A stretch of 64,000 bases of DNA, taken from positions 5,642,001 through 5,706,000 of the forward strand of contig NC_044012.1 in the NCBI RefSeq assembly GCF_900496995.4, in the 5' to 3' direction. Each line of letters starts with the position of its first letter. Position 1 is the stretch's first letter. The DNA is from Aquila chrysaetos chrysaetos. Taxonomy: Eukaryota > Chordata > Aves > Accipitriformes > Accipitridae. The translations under genes were made by a program, and so were the position numbers. Positions 13,996 through 27,800 of the stretch are shown one piece after another. The notes under the pieces were generated by a model. It was not told the origin of the DNA. It was given only the letters and a program-made list of their open reading frames with translations, and searched no databases.

Positions 13996-14015
13996 CCCCC
14001 CACCCCCCCCACCCC
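13996..14015 (-). promoter_or_regulatory. GAN: G-run capable of forming a quadruplex in the GAN 3'UTR sense strand
   Basis: The minus (mRNA) strand reads four G, T, eight G, T, six G. That gives at least four G3 tracts with one- or two-base loops. Folding in RNA is inferred. Confidence 0.45.
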
Positions 14016-15668
14016 TTTGCTCAGAATCAGAGTAATTCCAACCACACATCAGCGCTATGGAAGGACTGAGCACAAGTAAGTTTCAGAATGTCTCTTCAAG
14101 GGATATTTAGTGAAATATAACTATTTTGTACTAGTTTGGGATTGTATTTCAGCATATCTAAGATGATTCAATAAAGATGACGAAGGTTTACACTAACACA
14201 ACCGAGGGCAGAGATTGGCTTGTCTGAGGTCCACAAAGTTGCAGAGTGGAAAGTATTGTATGTAGTTATAATACTGGTTATACAAAGTCTCTTTTTCTTA
14301 AGGGCAGGAGATCTTATTTCTATTTCCCTCTCTCATTTTATTCCTTTTAAATAAATACAGGTTACGTCCCACCCATCACAACAATAATGAAATCAAAAAT
14401 TGAGGTAAAAGTGTTCTACCAGCTGATCCTGACTACGAACAAAAGTCAATTTAATATCGCTACTGATGTGAACAAGATTTAGTAAGAAATAAAACGCAAG
14501 ATACTAAATTCTTCACTATAACCACACCATAAAACCCAGCTTTCAAAGTCAGACAGTAGTAAACAAGACTGTACCTTAGCACGGAAATCATTAGTAAACC
14601 AACTTTTGATCCCAATTTAAAGTTGTTCTATAACTTTTCCTTAACTCAGTCCAAAAATCATGTTTTCTGCAAAACAAATATATCCTTGTCATATTTCACC
14701 TTTGTTCTAACAGAGATAAAATTCACCTTTCTATAATCCTCAGTCTTAAAAACCATTTAGTTTGCAAGCCATCTGAAGTAAAAAGGAACACAATCTATTT
14801 TCTTTAATTTGTCAAGTTTTGTTGTCTTTTACCAAAAGCAGCAATCATCATTAACCGTTTCAAACACCGTTTCCCTTTTTACTTCAAGAAAAGCCACCAA
14901 AGCCCACACAGAAATGCACGCCACCCATCCGTACACCAGTTCATCAGGCTATTCAAATGACAGCATAGAAAAAACAGTTTACTTCTCTGTAGTATACTGT
15001 ATCCATTTCAGATTAGTCCATTTTAAATATATTAAAAATATTTGTAAGAATGAAAACATTGCAAATGAATGAAAAACCATATGTACACACCTCCACCATT
15101 TTTAGGCACAGACCTTAACTTTTGAGGAAGGACTAGAAATAAAAGGTGCAACAACCAACATCTCCTATGGCATTACGGTCAAACAACAGTCTTTGCAGTG
15201 CACCAGGGAGGTTGGTTATCATATAGCTTCTGTGTATTATAGCTATCCAGTCCAAGATAGCACATTTATTCTTGTCAGTTCCCCTCAGGGGAAACGCATC
15301 TTAAATCTTTTTTGCTTTTCAATAAACTTCACCAAAGGAATACCAATTCCCACCAGTTTCAGACACAAAATACCTCCTTCAATAATACGGTTTAAACTCC
15401 AAATGGTTACGACTGAAGGTGTTTCCTTGATCCCCCCTTTTATTTTCCCCCCCTCTCTTCTTTTTAATGTATACTTAAGTTATTTGTTCCCGAAACAAGA
15501 ACTGAGACTCAAGCTTTTTAAGCATTTAAAACAAAAACAGTTACCATACCAAAGCACAGCATACAGTGTAAGTTTCAGCTGTAATTTCTCAGCTTTTCCT
15601 TTATATAGAGCTATATTATGGTGGACTGCGCAGAATTCTTCCAGTCTCCTCCACTGTCAGCATACGGA

Positions 15669-15850
15669 TCACGGAGAAGGTACGCGAATGCGGAATAATC
15701 CTTGTTGAAGCTGCAGTCGAAAGAGCTTGCAGTTTGCGATCCGCAAAGCTGCACAGCCAGTACGGCGGAGGTCCGATGGAAATAGTGGTTTAGTGCGCTG
15801 CCAGGTTCCCGTGCTTCTTTTAAATTCTCTAACATAGTCATAATTTGTAC
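15669..15850 (-). CDS. GAN: GAN coding exon 11 (C-terminus and stop)
   Basis: Completes Gly538 and encodes residues 539-597, TNYDYVREFKRSTGTW to LFRIRVPSP, then TGA at 15671-15669. The acceptor is ATTCAG|GT. The RRTGCAALRIANCKL motif closes the propeller. Confidence 0.97.
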
Positions 15851-18800
15851 CTGAATTCACACATTCACAAAAAAAGATAAAATGCTTAAAACATACTGTA
15901 GCTATCACCACATTTAACCTCTAATAGGCCAAATACGTGAACGAGAGCATGCACAGAAACACAAATCAATTTCTGGAGGTATGGTTGAAACTATTGTCAA
16001 AAGGAAACTACTATGATATTTCTTATCTACTTAAACCCACCACATTTGGAATTTTGCTCTTTTATATTTTGTAGAAAGCCCTGTTGCACACTCATATATA
16101 TACCTATGGCCATGAAAGCATGTAGTCTTCCAAATGTTTTTTACAGTATGTGGCCAGATGCTAAAAGCTGAGTATTGAATATGTTTGTTAGTACACATTT
16201 ATTTGGTTGGGATTTAGAGTCAAGAGCCACTATCACATCCATATGAACCACTGGACAATGTCCCCAAAATGCAGAACCACCTGCTTACTGCTGCAAAGAT
16301 GGAAGAAACAACCTCGGGCACCAACATTTTTTCTTACGTTCAGACAAACGCAGTAACATACTCTTAGTCTTGATCTCTTCTGACCTTCAAGCTGCTAATC
16401 AACCAAATGCTTATAGCACTGAATTTGTTTCTTTGAAGAGCTCCAATGTACAAAACCAACCTGTACGTTTCTGTAAGTCCAGCATAATTCCCATGAAGCC
16501 AACAGTAAATTAACAGAACATAGTCCCAGTCTATTTAAAAAAATTCAGTCTCATTAGTGCCACTTATTTAAAAGACTGGAAGAAGACAAGCAACAGGAGG
16601 TTATTAGTTCTAATTCTGACCTGTATCGAGATCTCCAATCACATATATGCTGGCTCCAATGGGCACAGCTCCATACACGAAGGAAGAACTAGTTGGGATA
16701 CATAGGTTCTGGTCATTTAGATAAATCCACCTGTAAAAATAATAATTAAAAAAAATGGTATGCAATTCTTATTGAGCACATTAAAAGAATTCCAGGTTCT
16801 TTTTCCAACCACCATCTTTGGCTCCAAAGCAGAGTGTACAAGTCAATTTGTTATGTAAAAACTGTTGGGAACATTGTCTAGCTCAGGACAGGTTTGGCTT
16901 TTCCTAGCCAGGAAAAGCAATTGGCACTGCTCTTTGGGAAGCCTGGGATACTTTATCCTGATGTTATTTTATTTCAGAATTGCTCCAGTCATCTGTGTAA
17001 TCTATCTTCTTGCAGCCACCCAGTGTGACCTTCTGGAAGAGAGCAGGCATGTAAGAGAGCCTCTTCTACAACAGCTATGCCAGTCAATTTTCCCAACAGA
17101 GAAAATTTTAGGCAGCTTTGTCTTAAAATCAGTAGAGTCATAAAAGCATGTAAGTCTTAATAGTCCATGCTAGGGGAAATAACAAATTGCTATCTAGCGA
17201 GGCCTCATTATTAAGCAGTGTCTTCCCCCATATAATTCCCTAACTTCTTTAATTGCACTTTATCAGCAGCAAGAAATCCCCAGTCCAGTAAGAAGAATGC
17301 AGCACTTGACAATGCTTAACTTTAAACAAGGGATAGAAGACTGGAAATCAAAATGGTAAGGGATTTGGGGAAAGAAATGTCCATTACCTCAACTGAAACA
17401 GACCTTCCCGATCGTGTATCAGGCTCTTTTCAATCACGTTGTAGCTCCCGCTATAATCTTACAAGTCCCCTATGTTCACTTTAAGCATATTCTCATTTCA
17501 ACACTACATCAGCCTCATCGTTCTACCAAGTGAAAAGTAGTTTTCCATGTTGAAGCCTTTGGAAACCAGGTAAGTACGTACTCATCACCCACGTGGGACG
17601 CTGGTTTATAAAGATGTCCCATTTATCTAGAGTTGTCAGCATCCTCTCTATGGTTCTGAAACAAATTTCTACAAAATGCTGCTGCACTTCTGCAGATGCT
17701 GTGGCAGTTACTGTTTATAGACCCTGAAGACATACAAATCAATGCTATTTTAGGTGACTGCTCCTAGATCTTTTATTAAATAAAATCAATTAAATAAAAT
17801 TTACAGAGAACAGGAAAGTTTGAAAAACCTTTGAAAAGCATCCCATGTATTTTCATGGTCATACCTGGTTAATTTGATGGAAAAAGTTGGGAAATATCCT
17901 TGCGGATACTGCTGACCTTTGAAAATTCTGCATTATCTTAACTCATGATTCATAAGTAAGCCTCTCTTCTGGCACTGAAGGAGAGGCTGCTACGTATCAA
18001 TTATCTTGGAGAGAGAGATCAATTTTTAAAGGCCAAACGAAAGGACTAGCTGTCCATTATTTTGTCTGTGCTATACACTGAAGGATTAAGATTCTGGAGA
18101 AAGCAAGGGCATGGTTTGTAGCTGTCACAGAGGACAACAGATGAACTGAGAACAGAGAAAAGGAGAAGTCGTCTACACTGATTCAAAAACTCTGTTACAG
18201 AGCAAAACACCTTGCACCATATTTCATTAGCTTCTTTTCCTTCCTGTGGGAAGAGGGCACAGTCAGTATTTTCACTGCTTTTTAGCACCAAGTTACCTAG
18301 AGTTATGAAAACTGAATAAGTGGCAGAGAAATGCAGGAGGAAGACTGCAATTTTTTTTTTTTTTTAAATAGTAAATACAGGATCATGTTAAGGAAGGGCA
18401 AAAACCAATTAGATGGGTTTAGTCTAGCTACTGATCAAGTTTGGGCTTGGAAAATATGTGAACTTCAGGGGTTTATCTGCACTACATACTCAGGGTTTCA
18501 GAGCTGAAATAAAAAAAAAAAAAACCACAACAGCGTGAGGCCCAAGCATTTTCCTACTGCACACCACAAAAGGACAATATTAAAGTATCTGTAGTTGCTT
18601 GTGAAAATTCATTCTTAACCTTTCTCAACACATATACTTTAAAAAACAGGCACAACTTTTCAGGAATGCTTACAGCAGCTTTAGCAGTTAAAACAAGGAA
18701 GGAACAAAGACAGGAAGGGCAAGGGGTCACATTTCATCAGAATTTGACTAAGCTCCAGCTTTATGTGGGTTGTGCCTGCTGTTTGAACAGTATGGAAAAA

Positions 18801-21800
18801 ACACAATGACAAAAAATTTACCATCTTTCAATTTGAAAACACTCCTTGGAACATAACTCTTGCGTACTTCCCTGGGATGGCTCTACTCAAACCGAATCCG
18901 AGAGTAGCAGGGGGAAAGGCATGTACCTCTGTAACCAGAGACAGAGGTGATGGCTCTGAAACAGAAATATGCCTCCACTCAAATTAAAAAAAGAGGAAGG
19001 AATCCTGGTTTTTTTCAGTCTTAAAGTGATATAAACTAAATCAACCATCCACACTGCTGTAATTAACAAGCAGGATGGTAACTTTTACTTCCAAGTGGGA
19101 AGGAAATAAAGATGCGATACAGAAACAACATATTCCAGACACGACATGTCACTTCAAGCTCACACCAGCTGTGAAAAGAAGCCTACAACTGAATCCAAAT
19201 CTTCTCTGTGCTATCAGTCAGCCAGTTAGTTTTCTCATTACATTTGCATAAGCACTTTCTTTTAATGAAATTCCTGCACACTGAATGGGAGAATCTTCCT
19301 AATTACACATACTATGTTACAAGATTATTTAGTTTACTACTTACATACTGCTGAAAGCATTTCCTTATTTTTACAATGTTCCAGTAGCAAAAAGAATATT
19401 TTAAAGGAGTTTTTACCAAGTATTGCTTCTGAACAAGTATCTCTCTTTTATCCTCCTCAATACCTGTGAATTTTGATAACGCTTTTGAACCAGGAGCTCA
19501 TGAGAAAGAAGGAAGAAAGCCCACCCCACTTACAGACCACCAGGGAAAGGCAGGAGGGGCTATACACAAGGACAGAGCTCCACCAGCAGCTCGTGCAAAG
19601 AAACCTAAAGCTAATTTGTGCTTTATTAAATATTTCCAAATAACCACACCGAAAAGAAAAAAAAACACCACTGTGTACAGACATCATCCAATTCTCCACA
19701 CACCTACATGATGCAAAAATGCATATTATAAATTATGAACCCTGGTAGAAGGAAAGACTGACCCATGAAGGTCTTTACTACATAGTTAAGATTTCCTGCT
19801 TTTTATGGAGTAGACCAACACTGGATTATTGAGCGAAGGATACCCTTACACCTCCCATCTCCCACTTTCACGGTTTTTCAAGTCTATTTTTAGCTTGATT
19901 GATATTTTAAAAACAGGATGTACACACAGCTCAATCTATAGCCTTTGAAAAAAAAAAATCTACATCCTGAAAAAAACTGCAGTCTGACATGAGTGTTTTC
20001 TATCCTCGGTTCACTTAAATTCACTCATGCACACGAATCTAAAGACAGGCTGACAAAACATTTATTAATTGAAAAATCTGTTACAGAAGTACTTCAAATA
20101 TTAGAATTATTTTCTACATTACCCTGTCCACATTTCATGTGTATGCTAGTATTCTGTCTCACTTCATTTATTTTATTACTTGTTTATACAGTATAGATTA
20201 ACAGGAGTCTCAATGTTTATTTTTTTGCTAGTGTGAAGATCTCAGCATATCCCTAGTCTTTAGAAAAGTCTGCGTCATGGTTAAGAATAACAATTTCAAA
20301 AGACTCCGCACTGTGAGTTATTCTGGAGTAAGTTACTGTCAAAGTAAGCAATATTAAACAAGTTAAGCTTCAGTCCTTTAATCCAATTCAAGCCAGAATT
20401 ATGCCAGTTTGTATACTGATGTAAGTACATACTTAGACATATACATGAAGTAAAACCCGTAACTCAGATCCTCATGGACTCTGGATGCCTAGGATGATGC
20501 TAGACCCTGTATTCTCAGGTAATGAGAGCTGAGGCATATATGAAAAATTATGCAGATCACACACGTGTGCATTGCTACACATCACTGTAAACCAACAATA
20601 TCTGATGGCTGAACTCACAGTACAAAAAATTCTTTCCATTCAAAAAGAAAGTGAACATGATGGAGTTCTGCACTTACTTAAAAACAGCTGGAAAAGTCTG
20701 TAGCTCATTATGAAGTATGCAATACCGATACGTAACTATTAAAAAAACACTATGAATTTTGGTTTGAGACTGCTAGAATTTACACGCTGTGCTTTTGACC
20801 CACTGGTGCTAAATGATCTTGCAAACATATTCCTCCTTTCCACAAACCTCCCTTAATCCAACACTTCTGGACTTCTGTCAATAATATACACATACGCTAT
20901 CAATGTGATATTTTAGCTTTCACAGTTCCAGTATTATTCCTTCACTGTAACTACAGAAAGAATATGCGCTGTGGAGTCCGAAGGTGCTTATATCTACCTT
21001 TCATGATGACTTTTTGAAGCTGTTGGTTTGAAGGGGGCTAATTACCTTTATTTGTCTCAGAAACTATTGCTGAGGAAATAAATGCACTTTTCAATGTTAA
21101 ATTAATCACCTTGTAGCAACTGCATAATGTTTAAGATGAAGAATCAGTCTTTGTATATATGACATAAACTATGCACTAAGGAACTGAGAGAGATATTGTC
21201 CACCTGTGGTAAAATCTGTAGCATCACTTATGCTTTACTCTCGAGTACTGATGCACAACAGAGCGTATGATACCCAGTGCAAGTAGAATTGCTTAACTAA
21301 TCAAACACACACATTGGTATTTAGCATAAGGTTTTCCACAGACTTAAGAGAAGCATATTATTTAAGCTTTCATCCTTCACTCAAAATAAAGTGATTTAGA
21401 TTTGTTTTCTGCTATTTCTGAATCAGCCCAGGAAATAATACCCTTATGTTTTCCAGAGAGTCAAGTTGCCTTCATTTGGTATTCATTTGATATTTGTGAA
21501 ACACTATTATAATGAAATTACAATAATTTTCCACATTCAATCCTACATCAAAGAAGAGTACCAGACAACAAAGTATTTTGTCTCGGTATTTGGCAGGCAG
21601 AAATATTTGCTAACTGCATTTTGAAGGGAAGTCCCTTTATGGCTATTTTCTCTCTTTTCCACATAGGTACAACTGCTCAGGTCTCACAGCCACCCCCAAA
21701 GCCGTCCGTCCCGTGCAGCACTCTGAGGGTACCGAAATTCAGGGTAACTCTGAGACCCCACGAGCTTCAGTGCCACAACATAACAACGCAGTAACACTGC

Positions 21801-24800
21801 ACCCTCTTCTGGCCAGTAACACCCCTCCTGCCTCCTGGGGCTGGAACCGGGGGGACCTTCCCAAACGGAGAGCAGAGGCACAAACCCCAGCTAGCAGCGC
21901 TAGAAGCAGAAGTGGCCATCGTCCCGGTCTTCGCTGGCCCTCCATTTCCAAAGGAAAACACACAGCCTGTGAACCGCCTGCAGTGCAAGCACAAATTTAT
22001 GCTGAGTTGAATTTCTAAGCTCAAATTCTGTGCAGTGGCAGAGCAGAAAGGCAATGTCCGAGTATCTCGGCAGCCCTCAACGCACGCCTCCTCCAGCAAC
22101 TCGAGACTCGGATGAGTTGCTGCTGCCTCACCTTCCTCTGTGCCAGCACGGCCCTCGTGCCACGAGCACAGGACGCGGGGTGCTAGAACAAGACCTGAAG
22201 CAACTGGGTTTTTATTACAGTTTTACTCGAATCCTGTAACACCTCTGGGTTGCCACCAAGCAAAGACACAAATACACCCGTTGGAAGTACTGCCGGGCAG
22301 GCGGCTGTGCTGCAGTCAGCAGGTGGCACCAAGGACTCACCTGCGGCACCTAGCCCGGAACCTCGGAAATTTTTCAAACTCCACTTTATGAAACCTCAAT
22401 CTGTATCAACCAGTGAAACAGGTTTACAGTGGCTGGTGAGGAATCACGAGCTACTATATACCACCTTTTGAAGAACAGAATCAGCCTGGAAATATTTCAG
22501 GCAAATAACTAAAAATAGCAAGTAAGAGATAAAGGCACACTTACTTCCAGAATTCTTTCCTTTTCAAAGGCCTCTTGCCAAAAAGTTAATCAGCTTCTAG
22601 CATTTCCCCACACTCCCATTGGGCTAGAAAATGCTAGAGAGCATCAGCAGCAATAGCCTTTCTCATCTCTCTGCTTCCTATAATCACTCTAAAGAATGCT
22701 TTTTCTCCAGCTTCATTTGATTACAGCTAGTTTAGACATCACTTTGAACAACACAGAAGACCTATTCATACAGGAATTAAAGTCTCTTTACATCCACATC
22801 TTGCAAGAAAATTATATAATGAACTTACATCTACTATTCCATTTTTGTGTGCTTTTATACAGGTCACAGTTATAAATCAGTCTTGATCTTGTAATACAGA
22901 CGTGTTAATCTCCTCCACTGTCAACAAGCCTTGAAACATCTGACCACAAAGTCTTTTTTTCAATTTAGTTTATAAAAAAGAGAATCATCCAATTTATAGT
23001 TATTTCCAAGAAAAAAAACACTGGAGGAAACAAAGCTTGTCAGTTATGACCGGAGAATAAGGTGACTATACACAAATTCTGTCTAACGTAACATTTTGAA
23101 TAGTTACCACATGTAGTAAGGTGGATTCCAATACCAGAGCCAAGAGATAACAAATGAAGTCATTAGAAGCAGATTCAAAACAAACAAAAGATTAGCCATG
23201 CACAGTGTGTCTGTGGAATGTTACACATCCATAGTGTCTTTCCTATGGCAAAAGCCTACATGGGTTCAAAAAGCAATCAGCTACAAATGCTTGGAACAAA
23301 AATGCATGAAATTTCTTATCTCTAGCTTAGGAATTCCCTAAGCTGCAAACCTCTGGAGATAGGACTGGATCATGGAGAACTAAGTATCCGTGTACGCAGT
23401 TACACTCCTCCCTTAGCACTCACAAGGAGCCGAGGGCATGAGTCCGGGTGGGAGGCAGCAGACCCCAGCACCTGGGGAAACCGCAGAGTGCAGGGGAAGA
23501 ACCAGGCAAACTACGTGTATGACCAAGGTGCTTCTCCTGTTCAGGGGCACTCAAGACTGACATAGTGGCCCAGGGCTTTAGGCTTGGTATCTTAGAGGGA
23601 CAAGCCACTGAAGCAGATGGACCTTCAGTAACAGCCATACTGGATCGTAAAAGGTAAAATGAGCAACAGAGATGCATGGCACAGATCCAATATGCTTTGA
23701 AGTGCTGGAGCAAGGGCAGGGGAACAGACAGGCAAGTGTGTAAGATATGTGTTTTCTATGTTTATAGCTGCAGCTAATTACCTTTTAAACTCATCATGAT
23801 AAAATTCAGATTTGCACGTCACCATCTCACTGGCTTGACTGTCATCTCGACTCCTGACCCCGCCAAATACATAAAGTTCAGAGGCAACTCCACAGGCCAC
23901 TGCCCCAAATCTGAGAATCCAAATAAGAAAAAAAAAAAATAAATGCAACATACCAAAACCATTTCACGTATCCTTCTGAACTTTCTCCATTTTTTACAAT
24001 TATTTTTATTTATATACACACATATGTTCAACAAGATAAGATGAGTCATGAACATGAATTGTAAGCACTTAATTCAGACCATGTAAAAGAACAAACCAGC
24101 AAAGTATCTCTGGTCAAAGTCTGAAGTTCCAATTGAACTACAATTTCTGGTTTTCATTTTGCATCAGGGTAGTATTAATTGTAACATGAGGAGTGTATTT
24201 CTACAAAATCCATACTTATTGCTCGGATGCTTATCTTTACTCAGCCACATGTTAACTACAGGCCACCACAATTCAAAAAGACACGTGGTGAAGTTCGTAG
24301 GGCCTCTGACAGCCATCTTCAGGGATCCATCAAAGAAAGGACAACTTCCTCTCATCAGAATGTTAAAGGCGGCTGTACACAGCAATGTAGTTCCCCCCTT
24401 CCACTTTCACTCACCTTCTCTCTTTCAGAGGACAGATTGCTGTCCACTGCTGAGTCCTAGGGTCGTAACACTCAACAGATTCAAAGAGTTTTCCATAGGA
24501 GCCTCCACCCATTGCATAGATTTTCTTCTTCATAGCTGCATAGCAGCCAATCTTGTGGAAAAAAGAAAAAGTACATCTAAAATTACACACAAATGCACAG
24601 TATCGAGAGCTCAAAACTAACTATATACACAAACACGTATGTATTTGGGTTGCCTGTACGACCTCTCAAACAATGCCATGCATAAAAGTTCTCAGCCACA
24701 GTTTTGTTTTGGTATATAAATAAAGAAGCTGCTCTCCCTCATTTCATTTTGTGACTGTTTGTTACAGTGTCTACTTGAAGCAAAAGGCTGAAAAAAAAAA

Positions 24801-27800
24801 ATATATATATATATATATATGTTGGCATTAACTATTTAACAATAAGTAATGCAATAACATATGATGTAGTTCTTACCTTTCTAACCATGGTCAAGTCTGG
24901 CTGCTTGGTCCAGGTCCGGCTATAAATATCATAGCTTTCCATAGAGATTAGCTCCCTTTCACCATCCTCACCTCCCAGAATATATAGAATTCCATCAATC
25001 TCTACCACACCAAAATTATGTCGTGCCTAAGGAATATCAATAAGACAACATTGTAAAACATAACTGCCATTGTGAATAAATCAATACAATCTTTTTTTCA
25101 GCATATCTGTCTGCAAAGTGATATTGGTATCATGCCTGTTTTCTGTTTTGATTTTTTTTGTAAATGGTGAAGTCCTAAACTCCAGAATAAGATTATTAAT
25201 TCATTCAACTAAACAAAACGAAGGGTATTCAAAGAAGACAGAGCAACAAAAGCCAAAGAGACTGCACAGAAATCTAAGAACAGAGCTTGGCCGTATTTCG
25301 GTTGGCATAGTAGTAGTCTCCATGATGAAGCTGTTGCTTTCAGGTCTCTACAGCAGCAAAACTCAGACCCATTATCTGTAATAAAGGCAGCTCTTCTGTT
25401 TTTTATGTAGGAGCACAGCTACCCTCAGTCTCACAGTCAACAGGAAACATAATGTATCGTAAAGTCTTACTCATAGTAAGCAGGAAACTTAACGCACCGT
25501 AACTACAAACATGGCCTGAACTACAGCCTTTGCCAACCAGAGACTGTAATGAGGAAAATCCCGTGGCAAACAACAATTTCTTAGTAAACAACCTACGCTG
25601 ATTTAAGAAGATAAAAACACAGGTGTATTAAGGATATATGTTTACAAATAATAAACTGTTACTTTTTGATGGAATGCAAATATGAAGGAAGCATTAACTC
25701 AAACCAAACCTAAATATGTCTGTGCAAGCCAAGTTCTGTAGGTTGGCCCGTCCCCTGTCCATCTTTACTGCACAGTCCGATCCCTTTGTCCATTTAAGAG
25801 TTCTCGTTTTAGAAGGCCAGTATATGCAGAACATTAGGTATACTATATGACTGATTCATTATGAAATTCCTGAAATTTTGTAGTTCATCTTTACAGCTAG
25901 TTCTTCACTAATTGTTTAGTTTTTCCAGATCCAGCAGTCAGTATCAGACCACAAGTATAACAACTGGATATAAACAGAAGTCAGTCTGTAGCATGATTTT
26001 GAATGTGTAAGATGCAAGTGACTGGAGATTCAGAATAAAATTTTGCAGGAGAAATGGAACATTTTGCCAAAGTCAAAACTCAAATCCCAACAGTTAGATA
26101 GTGATCTTGCCTCATTCATTGGTGGTAAGGAACTCCATGAATTGGTATCTGGATCATATTTCTCTCCAGAGCTTAGGGTTCCCTTGTTTTCATCCTGACC
26201 ACCAAGCACAAATAAAAATCCTTCTGTAAAACAAAATGTAACATGATCTTAAAAACAGGACTCACACCTGTACACTGAGCAAGACAATGTGACTGGTGAG
26301 CTGTATCCTGGAACTTGCTAAGAGCTTCAGACCAGTCACAGGTCAAACTCTGGACTGGAGAAGGTAAAGCACATATTTATATCTGGACTCAAGCCTACCC
26401 CTGAAGATACTCTTCAACATATTCAGTGATGCAGCAAGTAGAATTTACTTAAAACACGAAATATTCCTGGAGAGACAGATGTAGCAGATTCCCACAAGAT
26501 GTTGTGGGAATAGTGATTTAAAGACACTCAGATGACAGGGATTTTCACAGAATCAAGTAATGTTTTGGGCAGACAAAGGGGAAGCATGAAATAACCCCAG
26601 TGCAGTCAATCTTAAAGAAAAAATATTATTATAAGCTGTATCTCAGTTTTTGAGGCACTGGTAAGTTTTCGTAATATTGACTTTACAAATACAAAGTTCC
26701 CCTTTACCTGCTGACAATACTCCATGATTGATCCTTGGAATACTCATAGGAGCAAGTTCAATCCAGAGCTGTCTATTGGGATCATAAAGAGGACACATAC
26801 ACCGCATCACTGAGGTTGGTTTCCGTGATCTGAACACAGGGTGGGGAGGGAACAAACAAAAACAGAAAGACAAGACAGAGTTTTACAAGTTCACTGTTAA
26901 CAACTTGTGTCCGAAGCTTGCTTGTTCATGTTTTAATATATATTCATAAAGCGTGGTATTTCCCTGTTAAGGAGAAGACCCCCAAACCAAATGTGTGTAA
27001 ACTGAGTTTTGTACAGACTGGAGACATAACAAGCAGAGGTACTTCATTCGTACTATATCTGCCTGTAATAGTTTTTATGAAGGAACTTTGAACAAACTAA
27101 AAAGAACTGATACGGAGTATTAGTAATGTCCGAGTAAAGCGATCCACAAACTGATGTGCAAAATATTATTTCAGTAATTACACTTTTATAAAGAGCAAAC
27201 ATCTAAGTGCTAAACTTATTTAAAGCAGACAAAACCCTCCCCTCTACTGCAGAGGGTACTCAAGAAAAGAAAGGGATTATTGTGTGGAACAGGAATTTTC
27301 ACCTGGCATCTCAGATGCACCAATACTGACTTTTTTTTGGAAACCCAGCTATTATAAACAACAGTTAAAGCACGTGTTCATTATTTTTAAGATTTATTAT
27401 AGATGCTTTTCAGATCATTAGAAAAGTTTCTCCAATGTTCTGTGCTTATTTTTAGTAAAGTCTATGCAGTTTAAAAACAAAACCAGCCAACACTACTGAA
27501 CAAACAACACGCCTTACTCTAATGCTGAACGTCAGAAAATTGTCAGAAAAGAACTATTTATTGCTGAATCATTCACAAAGGTATTTTTGGTGTGTCTGAC
27601 CAACTTAAAAACAAACTCAAACGATAGCGTACGCCGCCCATTAGGTGCACATATTCTCTCCACACTGTTTTCAGATGTGCCGTGAATGCGAAACACTTGT
27701 ATTTTTACCAGCTGTGACAACCTGTGATGCCACTTCATACTTACACTCGTTCTTCTCCACCAACAGTCACTATACACTCCGAGTAACCCCGGGGCTTGAA

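Larger units (their letters stand above)
13320..15668 (-). other. GAN: Probable main 3'UTR of GAN
   Basis: About 2.35 kb of AT-rich sequence follows the stop codon. It ends at overlapping poly(A) signals (13,334-13,343) with a GU-rich element just beyond. It contains an (AT)n(AC)n microsatellite, a G-run capable of forming a quadruplex at 13,996-14,015, AU-rich stretches near 13,940-13,970 and one Pumilio-type UGUANAUA match at 15,080-15,087, which chance could explain. An earlier AATAAA candidate lies at 15,265-15,270. The extent is inferred from signals only. Confidence 0.55.

Noticed and set aside
15193-15708. 171-codon plus-strand open frame near the GAN stop
   Set aside because: It overlaps the GAN 3'UTR and the end of exon 11 on the opposite strand; no homology is recognisable and composition is ordinary.
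24159-24620. 153-codon plus-strand open frame
   Set aside because: It is the antisense shadow of GAN exon 8 and its flanking introns.
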